NCBI GenBank assembly: GCA_030248195.1
Contig: JASAND010008554.1
Span: 1-64,000, forward strand
Length of the DNA: 64,000 nt
Direction of reading: 5' to 3'
Origin: Trissonchulus latispiculum
Taxonomy: Eukaryota; Nematoda; Enoplea; Enoplida; Ironidae
The position numbers were made by a program, and so were the translations under genes. The number at the start of each line of letters is the position of its first letter. Position 1 is the first letter of the stretch. Shown here piece after piece: positions 50,575 through 62,700 of this stretch. The notes beneath the pieces are model-generated. The model was not told the DNA's origin and made no database searches. It saw nothing but the letters and a program-made list of their open reading frames with translations.

Positions 50575-51810
50575 CTACAAATTCAACTTTTCTCCATTTA
50601 CAATCTTAAAGTAAGGCGGGACAGGGGGCGGATTTCCAGCTTTACATGCAACACCATGACATCGCCATTGATAGGTTTTGGAATTGATGTCGTAGACGAA
50701 ATACGAATGATTACTGGAGTGTTCTCGTTTCAGCATTGGGCACCATTTCAAATTTTGGACAGAAACTGTTACGCTTGAATCATAAAAAATGAAATTTGTA
50801 ATCAAATATCCTGGGCAAGCAATAGCAATATCCTTCCAGATCTGACTCTTGACTGGATCCGTTTCTACGTTCTGAGGAATTGCTTCCACTTGATTTGATT
50901 CTCTTTTTGGAGGCGGAGGCTCATCAGAAAATGCATAGGCAGAAGCAGTGGAGGGTCCTGCCGATTGGGAACGCTGAAAATCAAATATAGGAGCGGGTCG
51001 TTTGCGCTTGTTTGAGGAACTAGATCTGGGTGCCAAGAACTGATACAGCGGTGCCTGACACATTTTATCAAAGAGCTTGTTCTGTTTCTGAGGAGAGCAC
51101 AGACACGAATAATTGCCAACAAGAGTTTCCACCAAAGATTTGGCAGTTGCAGTATCAGAGTGGCCAGGGTGGATTAGAGGACGAACTTCCTTTCTCTTCG
51201 TTGACAGCCATATTCTGAAGTTCTGGTTGTTCGAATAGACTGATGTATCCCAGATGTGTAAATCAAGAGGCAGCTCGTCTCTCAACTTATTCACAAATTC
51301 GCCAACCAATTTAATGGAGGAAAAAGACAGAAAATTGGTCCCAATTAGATGATAGCTGAGTTTTCGGTCATTATGGGAGGTAAGCATAGAGAATTTCACA
51401 TCTTCTTTCGACACAGTGTTCGTCATGCTTTCAATGGCTGAAGGCAGGCTGTCCAAGAATCTATTAAATAGAGCCGAGTCTTTCTCCCTGTTCTGCGTCA
51501 ATTCAATATCAAAAAAAAGTTTGCAAGGCCGTTTCTCAGGAAGAATTTCATAGAAGAAACGCTCATAGGATGGAACATTCATATATACGTGGGAGAAGTG
51601 TTCAGCAGTTGAAGCAATGTATATGCGGGAGCCGTAATCAGTAACTTCATATGAGAAGATACTCAGTGGGCAGTGGTGCCGTTCGTTTTCCATGAATGCT
51701 AGACATTCATTTTGACGTGGGAAGATTTCAAATAGAGGCAGAGTTACGCATGGGCAAGTTTCCATTATCTCATAGTGCGCAATCTTTAGGGATTTGACCG
51801 GCTCGCTCAT
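50575..51810 (-). CDS. PrimPol: archaeo-eukaryotic (UL52-type) primase-polymerase
   Basis: An intronless frame of 411 residues from the ATG at 51810. An AG at 51833-51834 lies 22 nt upstream, so I prefer this start to the longer open frame that reaches 52008. The AEP catalytic set is present: CKLFFDIEL with DxE at residues 101-103, SYHLIG with SxH at 152-154, and DTSVYSNNQNFRIWLSTKR with the third metal-binding Asp near 188. The C-terminus carries a UL52-type zinc site: Cys357, His364 or His368, Cys384 and Cys389. PrimPols start and extend DNA chains with nucleotides. Eukaryotes have a host PrimPol for fork restart, but the DUF3987 gene next door suggests a replicon-borne enzyme here. A serine-rich linker (260-320) separates the two domains. 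All key residues are intact. Confidence 0.85.
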   Translation of the reverse strand: MSEPVKSLKIAHYEIMETCPCVTLPLFEIFPRQNECLAFMENERHHCPLSIFSYEVTDYGSRIYIASTAEHFSHVYMNVPSYERFFYEILPEKRPCKLFFDIELTQNREKDSALFNRFLDSLPSAIESMTNTVSKEDVKFSMLTSHNDRKLSYHLIGTNFLSFSSIKLVGEFVNKLRDELPLDLHIWDTSVYSNNQNFRIWLSTKRKEVRPLIHPGHSDTATAKSLVETLVGNYSCLCSPQKQNKLFDKMCQAPLYQFLAPRSSSSNKRKRPAPIFDFQRSQSAGPSTASAYAFSDEPPPPKRESNQVEAIPQNVETDPVKSQIWKDIAIACPGYLITNFIFYDSSVTVSVQNLKWCPMLKREHSSNHSYFVYDINSKTYQWRCHGVACKAGNPPPVPPYFKIVNGEKLNL

Positions 51811-52064
51811 TCTTCGGAAAGCAGGAGGATATCTAGAAAAAGAGCGAGAAAGAATAACATTTGTAATGGAGAAGAAAAGTGTAGTTGGATAGAATAGATG
51901 GAATGGTGAAAATAGGGGGTTTTCAGGCGAAAAGATAGCTGTATGTTGGAGAGAGAAAAGATGAAAAATGCAGGAAATGAATACGAACAATTTAAGTTGA
52001 AATGTCAATAAAAAGAGAAAATAAGGCGAGACGAAAGTTCAATAAAGGAGATATGGGTGGAGAA

Positions 52065-52200
52065 GTGTCCATTTTCGCAAAGTGCGCAATCATGAGGACT
52101 TTGATCGGTTCCGTTATTTTTCGAAAAACTAGAGGATATCTAGAAAAAACGAGAAAGAAAAATATTGAGTGGAGAGAAGAATAGTTTAGTTGACTGCCAG
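52065..52200 (-). pseudogene. Decayed copy of the PrimPol 5' end
   Basis: Plus-strand 52069-52200 aligns with 51762-51900, the start of PrimPol plus its upstream flank. Shared strings include AGTGCGCAATC, the splice acceptor region GGATATCTAGAAAAA and CGAGAAAGAA. The base triplet matching the start codon reads ATA, so the start is lost. It lies about 300 bp upstream of the intact gene. Confidence 0.7.
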
Positions 52201-53605
52201 ATGGCGAATGTACATATTAAGACAATTTTGTGACGAAAATATAGTTGAATGCTGGGGGCGGGAAGTCTTTGTGACGAAAACATTGTTGAATGCTGGGGAA
52301 AGGGAAACATGAAAATTAAAGTGAAATAAAAAGAACATAATAGAGTTGTGGATAAGTGAGATAACAATATAATACAGAGTATCCATAACAAGTGAAATTT
52401 TCATATCCACCAGAAAATTAAAAATTTTGAAAAGGGTTAGAAATAGATATATCGGATCCTCGACGCTGCTATGCCTTTAGCTTCTGCGGCTCTCACGGTC
52501 ACGGGAATCGATTCAGAAGAATCCGATAACGGGGAATCGACAATAACCGAAGAACGATCCGCAGCGCGCCGGAGTCAATACCATCTAATTTGTTGGAACA
52601 ATTAGCTCCTGGCTAGACTTGTACGCGGGTTCTCGGGCTTCGGGCCAGGCCTGAGGCGGGCCTGCACCGGGCCAGCCTGGGAGCCGGTTGTTGGAGCGGT
52701 AGGCCCGGCCCTGGCCTTTTTTCCCACAATTTCTTGACTAGAAAGTCCAATTTAAACTAACGCGAGTTGTCAAAATTGAAAAAAATAGTACGAAATTCTT
52801 TCCTGACGCGTACATATCAGCTTTCTGGCTCGGCTATGCTTGGCCCCTCCGCCTATGTCACCCAGGAATCGAATGTATTAGAGAAGCGGCTGAACTGGAC
52901 AATTGTCATCTGCTGTTTTTTGTCCCCCGTGCCTGGAGATTGTGTAAGTGTTGTAAATTATTAATAAAAAACAGGTTCAGTATCAAGATATCTTCAGAGG
53001 GGTCCTTAATTACAACGACAAAAACAACGAAGGCAACAAATTTTTATTTGATATGTACAGTTAAAACAGTAACTACACATTGCAAAAACTAAAAGAAATA
53101 CTGAACAGCAGGTTAAACGTAAAAATGACAACAAAGTAAAACATTTAAAACTACTGCAGGTGAGGTTCGAAATAATACAACATAGGAGTATAAGGTGCCC
53201 ACAATCTTCATAGAGAGAGCTTTGCATAATTTCATTGTTGGGAAAGTGTAAAGTCAAGAAACAGTACTGATGTACGAAGGAAGTAAGTAATCAAGTAAAA
53301 CATTCAAAAAGATTGTTAGTGATGTTCGAAACATTACACGATGGGAGTCTCAGGTGTTCTCCGATGCTACAGTGTTTGAAATGAGTAATTGTTAAAATTT
53401 TGTTATGGGAAAAGCATAATTACGAGTATTGAAACAGATGAACAGATGCAGTAAGTGTAATGTTAGTAAGCATGGAACTGGGGGACAAACATTAAAAAGA
53501 AGAATTTGAAATAACAAAAAAGGCTAAAAACGGACAGTCAATCAAAAGATAAAAATAACTAATGCGAATGCGGAAAAGGTGAAGTAAAGAAATGGCAACA
53601 GCTAG
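52201..53605. other. Spacer with small repeats and a GC island
   Basis: At 52229-52300 the string TTTGTGACGAAAA(T/C)ATAGTTGAATGCTGGGG occurs twice as a tandem repeat of about 38 bp. A GC-rich island at 52610-52720 is built from CGGGCC and GGCCTG motifs and may be an element end. A diverged duplication of about 160 bp fills 53125-53415 (TTCGAAA..TACA, AAGTAAAACATT). No gene is supported. Confidence 0.4.
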
Positions 53606-56600
53606 TCAATGAGAGCACCACTGTGATACACGCTGATGAAAATTTGGGGTCAACACGCAGTATACATATCCATTAATTTTCTGTATAAATGTGAACAGTT
53701 TCAGTTGAATATTCTTAACAGGAATGATTTTAATGCAGGGAGGATCCGAAAGACGGAACCAGTGAAATCCATGGTCTTCAAACGGCGCCAGTGGAGGGGC
53801 AGAAGAAAAGAATTCAACTGCACAGTTGGGGGACTCCGGGACAATTTCTCTGATAACACCCAACCATTTCGCTGGCTGATTACTGTCAACGGGGATGTAA
53901 TCAGTGGCAACAACTGAATTCAAGGTGAGCATTATGGGCAGACCAGCTACTACATCAGCTGACTCTTCACTGTCCAGTAGTATGTGGTGCTGTTCATTAG
54001 CGGGCACCACATTATCGTTCGGTAAAGTCTGTTCTGCTGAAAATATGTTAACGAATTTAGGTAGAGTTAAGTTGTTACGATTTAGATTAATTCAAAAAAT
54101 AACATTGTATAACGCACAGGGATTGAATTAAAAACATTAATGTTAATGGCAATAAACGAATCAAAAAGTGATATTAACATTTACACTTTATAATGAAGAA
54201 AAAGAAGTGTGAATGAATGAGCAGATAGTAGGGGAGAGAAAGAGGGTTGGAGATATTGTTCTTTGTTTCTATTATTCGATTATAGGCTACTTTGATCGTT
54301 TGAGTTGTTGTTGACATCTGGAGGACGAGCTTCCATATAGTATGAATTTTCTATCAAAGCGCTTGCTTAAAAAACGGTGAGTATTTAGTTGTTGAGAAAA
54401 AGAAATGAAATAGCTGAATAAGTTACCTTCTAGTAGAAATGAACCAGAAAAACCATATTTGTTGAGATATTTGATGAGATCATACGCGTAGTCTGGAAGT
54501 TTTCTTGTCTGCTCTTCGTCCTCATCCGTGTCGTTTTGTTTTTCTGCAGTTCGGACATTTCTCATCAGCGTTTGCAATTTCTTCTCTAAAAAAGGAAACA
54601 GCAAACAGGAGGTAACTAGTGTTAATAACTGTTTGTGTTGAAATATAGAAAGACAAAAATGCATTAGTTTACGAGATCCTACATACAGATTGAGCGTAGA
54701 CTAAAGCTGAAGATAAATGACTAGGTAAATGCATTTTATAATAAGTAAAGAAAAAAGCTAACAGTTATGAAAAAACAACGAGAAATTGACAACAATCGTA
54801 TTGTACAATGGTAAATGTAATCACTTACGGGAAGCAATTGATAACAATTGGCGAGGATTTGGCTCCCCTGATGTGCCGTTTGAAGTAGACGCGAGGTCCG
54901 TCGCGCGAGTAACCATGCTGACCTGTCCACGCTGTACAGGTTCTGTAACAATTTAAATTTCATTAGAAATAGACATTAAAGGAAGAGGCAAATTAAGTGT
55001 TAGATTTGAAATAAGCAAAATGCACAAGTAGATTGTGCCCAAAATGAACAACTAATAGAAATAGATAAATCATTGCACATACAGGAGATAAAGTTGTATT
55101 CATGGAAGACAGGGAGTATCGAGTCTGTACCTGGACGCAGCTGTTGGTTCGTAGCCCCCTTGTGTGATGGTTTTTGCTTGCCGGCCGAAGGAACTTCAGA
55201 CTGAATATTTGAAGATGAAACTTTCCCCTGAAGTCTAGCACTAGTACGTCGGCCAGTGGTATCAGCAGGGGGGTCGGCATATCGCTTGTTCTTATCTGCA
55301 GAAAATGGAAAATATACTCGATCATAGACAAGTTGTAAGTAAATGTAGTTATGTTACTTTATATCAAATAATTAAAGGTCAATTTGGAAATCATGTTTGA
55401 ATGGAAACTGCAAAATGTAATGAATTTGCCCTTGACAATTAGATGGGAACTCAAAAGAGAGGACGACAGAGAAACATCGTTAACAAACTTTTACTGCGCA
55501 ATGGTGCGACGCCAGTTGGCAACTTCATCTGAGGTGCAGTTATCATGGCATAAGCATTCTGAGGTGATGTACGCGTTACTGAAGTCGTGGTTCCTGAGGA
55601 GGCAGAGGAAGAAGAATTAAAACCAGTGTTGGGAGGAATCTTCAACGGGCTTGCAAGAACTAAAAAGAGTGCAAACGAAAGATCAAAATATTAACTAGTA
55701 AAGACAAAGAAACAAGCTAACAGTGAACAGGAGTGTTTTATTAGAGGGTCGAAACAAAACCGACTAGTAAGGAAATCAATCAATCAACATGTTGTTCACA
55801 TGTCTGACCATATAGCAACCAATGAAAAGGGAGATAAAAGTTCGTGCACAACATATACATAAAGAAGTGAAAAGGGAGAACTTGCCTGTACTCTCATCGA
55901 TAATTAGTCTAGGCGAACTTTGCAGACTACTGTCAGAGTTATGATCTTGTGCTGCGGCTCCAGATTCCATATGTTTGTTCAAAGCTGCTGATACACTTCG
56001 CTCAGCAGAGACAGGGGCAGAACTGTTCGCGTTGGGCGTGCTGTCCTTACGCTGCAGTGTATCTGTTCCTAAATGAGGAAATGCCTCTGAGTTCATTCAA
56101 TTTAGACAGGAACGTCGTCTCAGTTAAGCAGTTACAGTGACATACAAGAGTTATTTACAGCAACAATGCTGAGACAAGCAAAATTGAAAAATATTGACTA
56201 CTAGTTTTTTCGAACAATAAGCGATAACAATAGATGAGGTACCTGGGCCTTTGTCAGCCAGAACCGCAGGTCGTTTGGCAATTGCCCCCTCTGCAGTGGC
56301 CTGTGATTGTATAGGAGCCATTGTCCCTGTCGCATTTTCCTTCTTTTCTCTTCTCCTTGCTGAATGTATGCCTTTTAGCTTAGGCTCCTGTTTTCGTTGT
56401 GATCTCGAGGTATCTGCTGTCGCTAGAAAATGAATTGATTGGTTGTTGAGCCTGTCAATAATTAACTTTAAAATTGTGACTCGTATAATCATGAGATCAG
56501 AGATATAAATTCAGACGAAACAACCAATGAATCATCTCTCGTTCAGATGTTTCGTTCCCTTTTTCTGTCAAAGATCAAATGAGATGATACAAGTCTTCCT

Positions 56601-56976
56601 GTATATATTAAGTTTATTTTCTAAAAGTGACAATTTTAAAGAATTACAGACGAAAACTGAATTACCTGTAAAGTTGGATTTAGTTAGTTATGGCGATCTA
56701 TTAACCAAAAATGTGACATACCTCTTTTCAGCTTTAGTGCCGCAACGGCTGCAGCGTTCGCCTTTGCTTGCCTTGCTTCATGGGTGCCACACGGGATCTT
56801 TGTGATGTTGTCGGGATTACCATTGTCCCTGAGTTCTTGGGCTGTAAATAGTGCTGGTTCCGCTATTTTTGTCCTTTTCGCCGCGTCTTGGATGTTTGTG
56901 TACTCGCCATTATCCACCTTAGCCAGGACAGAGTTGAGCCTGGTAATGGTGTAATATCTAACCACAGGCATAATAT
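53606..56976 (-). CDS. Low-complexity protein with a folded C-terminal domain, eight exons, all introns phase 1
   Basis: Exons: 56722-56976, 56243-56422, 55886-56068, 55495-55659, 55131-55295, 54829-54942, 54427-54585, 53606-54036. All internal exons are multiples of three and every junction is phase 1. Together they give 549 codons. An upstream exon at about 57020-57100 is likely but its frame does not resolve, so the N-terminus is open. Exon 1 is globular (RYYTITRLNSVLAKV, NIQDAAKRTKI). The middle is Ser/Thr/Pro/Lys-rich. A charged helix (KKLQTLMRNVRTAEKQND) leads into DYAYDLIKYLNKYGFSGSF. The last 140 residues look like a small beta domain (KWLGVIREIVPE, VEFFSS, HWFRL). The donor at 55884-55885 is GC rather than GT. 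The gene lies upstream of PrimPol on the same strand. Function unknown. Confidence 0.65.
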
Positions 56977-57672
56977 CTAAATTGATATGTAAATCAATTG
57001 ACACGACATGAGACATACTTGTTGTTCTGTGTTTAGCCCCTTTACGTATTTTCTCGATGCAGGGGAGCGTATTGCAGGTTTTCCCTGCTGACAAGGAATT
57101 TTTTTTGAAAATGGGAAAGCATTTGGATCTATTATATAAATTACGAAGAAAAATTTGCATAGGAGAAGAACTTTTGATAATTACATAGTTAGCCGAAAAA
57201 AAACAGAGGGAAGGGGGGAACCGAATAATATAAAAGGTGATGAACATTCGAAAGATGGTATTCCGCTACTTAGAATGATGTATTTGCCGGTCATCGTGGC
57301 CGTTACTGTTGTGGGAGAAGCGCTAACGTTGGCCCTTCACATGTCTTGTTCTAATACATTACGAACGCGGGGAATATGGGATATCGGAATATTGCAAAGA
57401 GGTAGTCCTCCCCTATCGCTGGTCTATTTGATCAGTACAGATAGCATAGGCATGCAACAAGAAACATATTGAAAAGTATAAAGAAGGATAAAAGGGTCTT
57501 CTTCAGTACACTGATATCGTGGAGAAATAAAAGATTATAGACCGGGAGTTGGAAATTAATTGTATGAGGTAACAAAGCTAGATTGTCCCCCCAGTGCACG
57601 TATGCTTGGGGAGAAATGTTTGACGGATTGTATATCCTTTGTCTTGGGTTATAGCAGGTATGTTCGATCATA

Positions 57673-57890
57673 CGTTATATTTGTGAGGAAAAGGAGGCAG
57701 TGTTGGCCTGGTGCCAGCTAATTAGAGGCCCGGGAGGGGTAAAAATGTTACCATCGTAAAGGACTCGAGCAGTACTACAAGTACCACCATACTTTTGGTT
57801 AAAATTCCGAACTTCGAAATTTTGCACTAGGCGGGAGTTACCGTGCGTTTGTTTGGACAAGCCTACTATTTCTTCTGGAGGGAGTGGGGA
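57673..57890 (-). CDS. Unassigned terminal coding exon
   Basis: A minus-strand frame of about 70 residues ends at a stop at 57675-57677. It includes KYGGTCSTARVLYDGNIF and PPGPLISWHQ, a composition typical of a folded protein. Its 5' border is unclear; no strong TTTCAG precedes it and a frame change would be needed to connect it to the ATG near 57918. It may be the last exon of a small gene or a decayed exon. Confidence 0.4.
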
Positions 57891-58231
57891 ACGTCTTGCG
57901 GCATTTTTTTTGCGATCATGTCAGTTGTTTACCAAAACGTAGTATCGTTTTGAATAGTTATAAAAATTAGGAATAAAATTTGGAGTGCTGAAGAAAACGG
58001 TGGACAAACAATTTGAAGTGTATAATGAATTAGATAGAACACGTCCAGAAGCAGGGGAAGAATACGGGGGGAATAAGATGGCCCATTGTGATGCACCGAG
58101 TATTAACTATGTACTGTTATCAGTAGAAAAAATGTAACAAAGGAATAGTGATTAACCATGTTGTCAACCAAACGGGGGCTGTGATTGGCCATGGTGTCTG
58201 CCAAACTTTCAGCGTTGCTGTTTGTTCTGCT

Positions 58232-58385
58232 TTACTGTCCCTGGCTTAAGACTATTTCTAATGCTTGCCTTTCCAATTTACTGACACTGTTGATGAAAGA
58301 TTGTGCCTTGTCGGATCTGAGGCATGTTTTGGTATGCAGAACGATGTTGCGTTGGCATTGTCCCATCTTGTTGCCTTTTGTTTTC
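58232..58385 (-). CDS. Possible terminal exon, unknown protein
   Basis: A minus-strand frame of about 50 residues ends at a TAA at 58232-58234 and reads CLRSDKAQSFINSVSKLERQ, then ALEIVLSQGQ. It is protein-like and helical, but no consensus acceptor or upstream exon could be assigned. A plus-strand frame (58185-58445) covers the same DNA and looks like its shadow. Confidence 0.3.
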
Positions 58386-58399
58386 ATCCATAGATGTCA

Positions 58400-59758
58400 A
58401 CTGTTGTTCGTCATGCTTGTAAGTGTTGTAAACAACGATGAATAGTTTCTATTTCTTATAATAAGCAGAAAATACTAAGAAGAAGAAGGTTTATTAGTCT
58501 AATAACAAAAAAGCAACATAGCAACAACACGAAGACAAAACTGGAAAACAAAAGAAAAACATGGAAATACATTAAACACATATTTGAAACATTATGATGT
58601 GGTTATGATGAGATATGGCATATAGAGAATTCCGAAAGTCAAAAGATTTCGTTCGTATAAGGTGAGAGTAAATGGGTGCTGTCGTGGTCTATAATTCTGT
58701 TTGGAGACATAAGAAAACAGAGGGAAATAGTATAAACGGTACAGGGAACTGTGAACTCGTAAAGTTGACGGAACAGGGAGAAATAAGGAATAGAAACACA
58801 AACAAATACATTTAATACATTTGTAGACATTCTTATTCGGACAGATTGACATAAAAAGAATTCAAAGAGCAAACAGATGTAGTTCGTGCAAATACAAACA
58901 AACATGTAATACTAGCGTTCTACTGAGCGCCACTAGGTGACGCTTGAGTAGTATTTGTTTGGTTGATTCTGCAAGCAATATAGATGCAGAGTGGCTGACT
59001 TACAACATATAGAATATGACAGTAGGAAAACGTTGACGTACTTCTAGCAACAGATACATACGAAAATATACAGAATCAAATGAATCAAAGCAGAGGGGCA
59101 ATGACAAATGATAAAGCACAAGTCACGCGGGTCCCCGTTTTCAGCGGTACTGGTTGTCCCTAACACCATAAGAGATGAGACAATGAGTCTCACTGAATTT
59201 CAGCACAAGATATGTTTCAGTAAGGAGTTCGCGACTAGCCGAGTTCGCAGGGGAATAACTTGTGACAATGAAATACTTGCAAAATTTATTGAACTGAAAC
59301 AATGTTGATTATTCATCTGTTTGAAGTTTGTTGTTTAATAATTTTAATGTATGCAGGAGCGCGTACAGATAATTGGAAAAAAGATAAAAGAAAATGCATA
59401 ACATACAGTTTAAAATGAAGATAACTGGAACAACGCATCAAAGACAGTTTAAAAAGAATATAACTGGGACGAAAGAGATATAGAAAAACAAGATAAACAG
59501 TTTCAAAAGAAGCAAGCATCAGAACATTAACGAATGGAAGCAGAGTACACTTTGCGACTTGATCAATTACTATAAGTGCAGACTTAATCTATTTATAAAT
59601 GAAATTACAATGTTAAGTAGAAACTACTCTGAATTGACATATACATGGAAAAGCTCACGATCAAAACCAAAAGTAAACGAAGAAAATTTTGATGCAGTAA
59701 CAAACAACGTTAGCAAAAAGTAATTACAGAACAACAGATAACAAAGACAACTAGTTCA
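58400..59758. other. A-rich spacer with diverged duplications
   Basis: It contains two similar segments (about 58560-58660 and 58800-58900) sharing AAATACATTTAATACAT-like and AATTC..CAAAAGATTTCGTTCG-like strings. A frame at 59108-59308 (plus) and its reverse-strand counterpart behind a GTTTCAG near 59305 are both unconvincing. It probably includes the 3' UTR of the upstream gene. Confidence 0.35.
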
Positions 59759-62700
59759 TTAAATGTCACGCGGGTTATTAATGTTTTTGGTCAGAGAAAA
59801 AATAAAATCATCAGAAAATATTGCGAACTGATCACGGGTAAAGTTCCAGAGAGGAGCATTGATTTTGAACAAGATATCGGTGAAAGGAATTGTAATGGAC
59901 GGTGATGCCACGGGACTGCGGAAACAAGTATGTCCCGTGTTGATGAATGGCTTCACAGCGTGTGTTTTGCAGAATTTGGCAATATCTGCCTTTTTCGTCT
60001 GAAAATCTAAGTGGCGAATTAAACCAAGATGGAGCGCTGAACGATCAGTTACGCCTTTCACCGAGTAGAGGATCAGATTTAGATTTTCCAATTCGTTGTA
60101 GGTGTGGAGCGGACAGGCAAGTTCATCACCAACTCCAAAAATGAATCCGGGCGTATCCTGTATCTGATAGGCTGAAATGATCGTAAAACGGGTGAACTTT
60201 AAAAATACTGAAAATATATGTTATAATGGATGTGACATTTGGAATGAAACAAGAGCAGTAAGCGAACGTAGGTTCTATTTAACAAGCTGCTCGTGGGAGT
60301 GAATGTTGCCTATGAATAGAAATAAAAAGTATCGCAACAGAAACAACAAGTTGCACAACAATTTGAAGGGAGTGACGAGGAAAGTCAAGGAACAGCAAAA
60401 ACAAAGAAGGAAAATTAGTTAGTTTATTGTTGGTAGAGATTTAACAAAAACACAAGAAAAAATAGTAATTACGATAGCCAATTGTAGTTCTGGACTTAAA
60501 TGCACCCGTGGCTGCTTCAGTGGCCCCAGACGATTGAGGTCGGATTTGACGGCCGGCTGCAGGAGAGACAGGTTCTTTCCCTGAAATAATAAACGAAGTT
60601 AGACGATTTGTTTTGTTTCCCAGGTATTATTTATAAACGGAGACACGTTGCTACAAAATAATCAGAATCTGTTAAATGAAAGCAATAGGCGCAGGAGGAT
60701 CCTCTAATCGAGGCAACATTGCTTGCGGTTATAATGGTCTTGCAGCTGGCTTTCTGTTGACGAATAGCTAGCACGGATTGATATATTTTTGTCATTACAT
60801 TGATTTACCTTTTGTTGTTTTCGCAGTTTTGTTGCTCTTGTTCCTTCTCCTGGACGATGATGTCACAGGTTTCGATGCTGGATTAGAGGCTACAGCAGAT
60901 TTAGAAGTCTTTGGACGTAGATTTCTGCTGTCTGCGTTGCTATCTGAATGAGTAGAAACACAAAATGAAACATAGGCAAGATGAGCTGTGCTATTAATTT
61001 GTATTCTTTGTTGATTCTGAAATACAGTTCGAGAAATCTATGCAAATTAATACGCAATATAATAGACACGTACTATCAGCGACAGAAGACTAACCTGATG
61101 TGCCTGAATTTTCTGTAGAGTCCTCTGCGTTCAATTTTCTTTTTCCTTTCACGGTTATTCTCCCACCTGCGTTCTCTAGATCCAACTGATTCAAAGCTTG
61201 AAACAAATAAAATGTACAAAACTAGATGCCATACGAGACAAAGTAGCGTGTATCGCGACAATAAATGATTAGATGCGATACGAGGCGAAGTAGAGTGTAT
61301 CGCGACAATTAATGATCATACGATATGAAAATGCAAAGGCTTTTTTACGGGCTATGCTTACGGAAAAATCATGAATTAGAGAATTGGATTAATGCTTACA
61401 GATTATAGGCTGCATTAAGCTGGCAAGAGAATCTGAAAAAAAGCGAGAGTTTGTTTAACTAGTTATAGTTGGTCGATTGTTTAAGTGAAATGTTTACGCA
61501 AGGAAATTTTAATTTACAAACACAACTTGAATTAGTAATATTCGAATATAGTGCAGTCAGCAAGACTTGATAAATTACTAGGGAAAAAGTTAGGTGTAAT
61601 TAGGAGAACAGGACTTACCAGTAGGCGGAGTAGCGGGGCACAGCGAACTATCTGAAAGAATAAATTTAGGATAGTAAAATATGATTAGTATATTGGTTTA
61701 CAGATACGTTGAAAGAAGACGAGAGGAGAAAGATAATCAGTGATAGTAATAAAATGGAAATAGTGATGAATGAGAAAATTGTAATAGAGTAGTAGAAAAC
61801 AACTAATTAGCAAATAGAAGAAGCAATCTTACAACAGGCCGGAGTAGCGGGGTGAAATGAACTATCTGAAATAATAATAAAAGGATAAAGGATACAGTGG
61901 TAAACACTAATGGGAATATTAAGTTGAACTAAGAGGTTCATAGGCAGAAATTGGTTTATGTTCGGAAATTGTTTGTCTGCCCCGGTCTACTACGGTTAAT
62001 ACGTTTGTTAGTTTCAATTTCTAAAGAATAGCAGAGAAGACGATACTATCCAAAAGTTCTCAAATAGCCATCCTACAATTTGTCAAGCAGACTACAGCAC
62101 ACTTAGAAGAAGAAGAGTTACCGGGCTGCGGAGTAGCGGGGCGCAACAAGCTGTCTGAAATAATAAGGTAAGGATGGTAAAATGAGAATAGTACATTGTT
62201 CTACAGAAAAAATAACAGTAGAACAGTGGAAAAAGATAATTAGAGATAGTGAAAGCAGTAGAGATAGTGAAAGCAGTGACGACAGCAAAATTATAAATAG
62301 CAGAAACAAACGTACCAGGGGGCGGAGTAGTGATGCGGGAAGAACCATCTGAAATAATTTAAAAAGGGGAGTTCAGAGTATACCTGAGTCGTTCGATGGA
62401 CGAGGCCGCCCCCCCCCTGTTTTTTCCTGCTTTTCAGAACAGCGCCCATTGAACAGTAAGAGGAGGAATTATCCTGAGTGCCCGGTATTGAATTTGTCAC
62501 TTATGTTCAGGTGCCAAGTTTTTCTATTGTTTTCAGAAAAGAATGTTATTTTATAGAAATTAAATGGAAAACAATTCCCGCGAATAGTTAACACAAAGCC
62601 GTCATATGTTTTGTTAAAAACAATATGTTGAAATGAGAAAAGAGGATTGCTTTAAGTTCAATAATCAATAAATTAAAAAACATTAATTTGAGCACGAGAG

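Noticed and set aside
60423..60443. Gene end with TAA at 60441-60443 and AATAAA signal at 60423-60428
   Set aside because: A GTAATT donor at 60471-60472 joins in phase 1 to a strong exon at 60171 that has a folded-looking sequence and its own stop, so the earlier stop is probably intronic.
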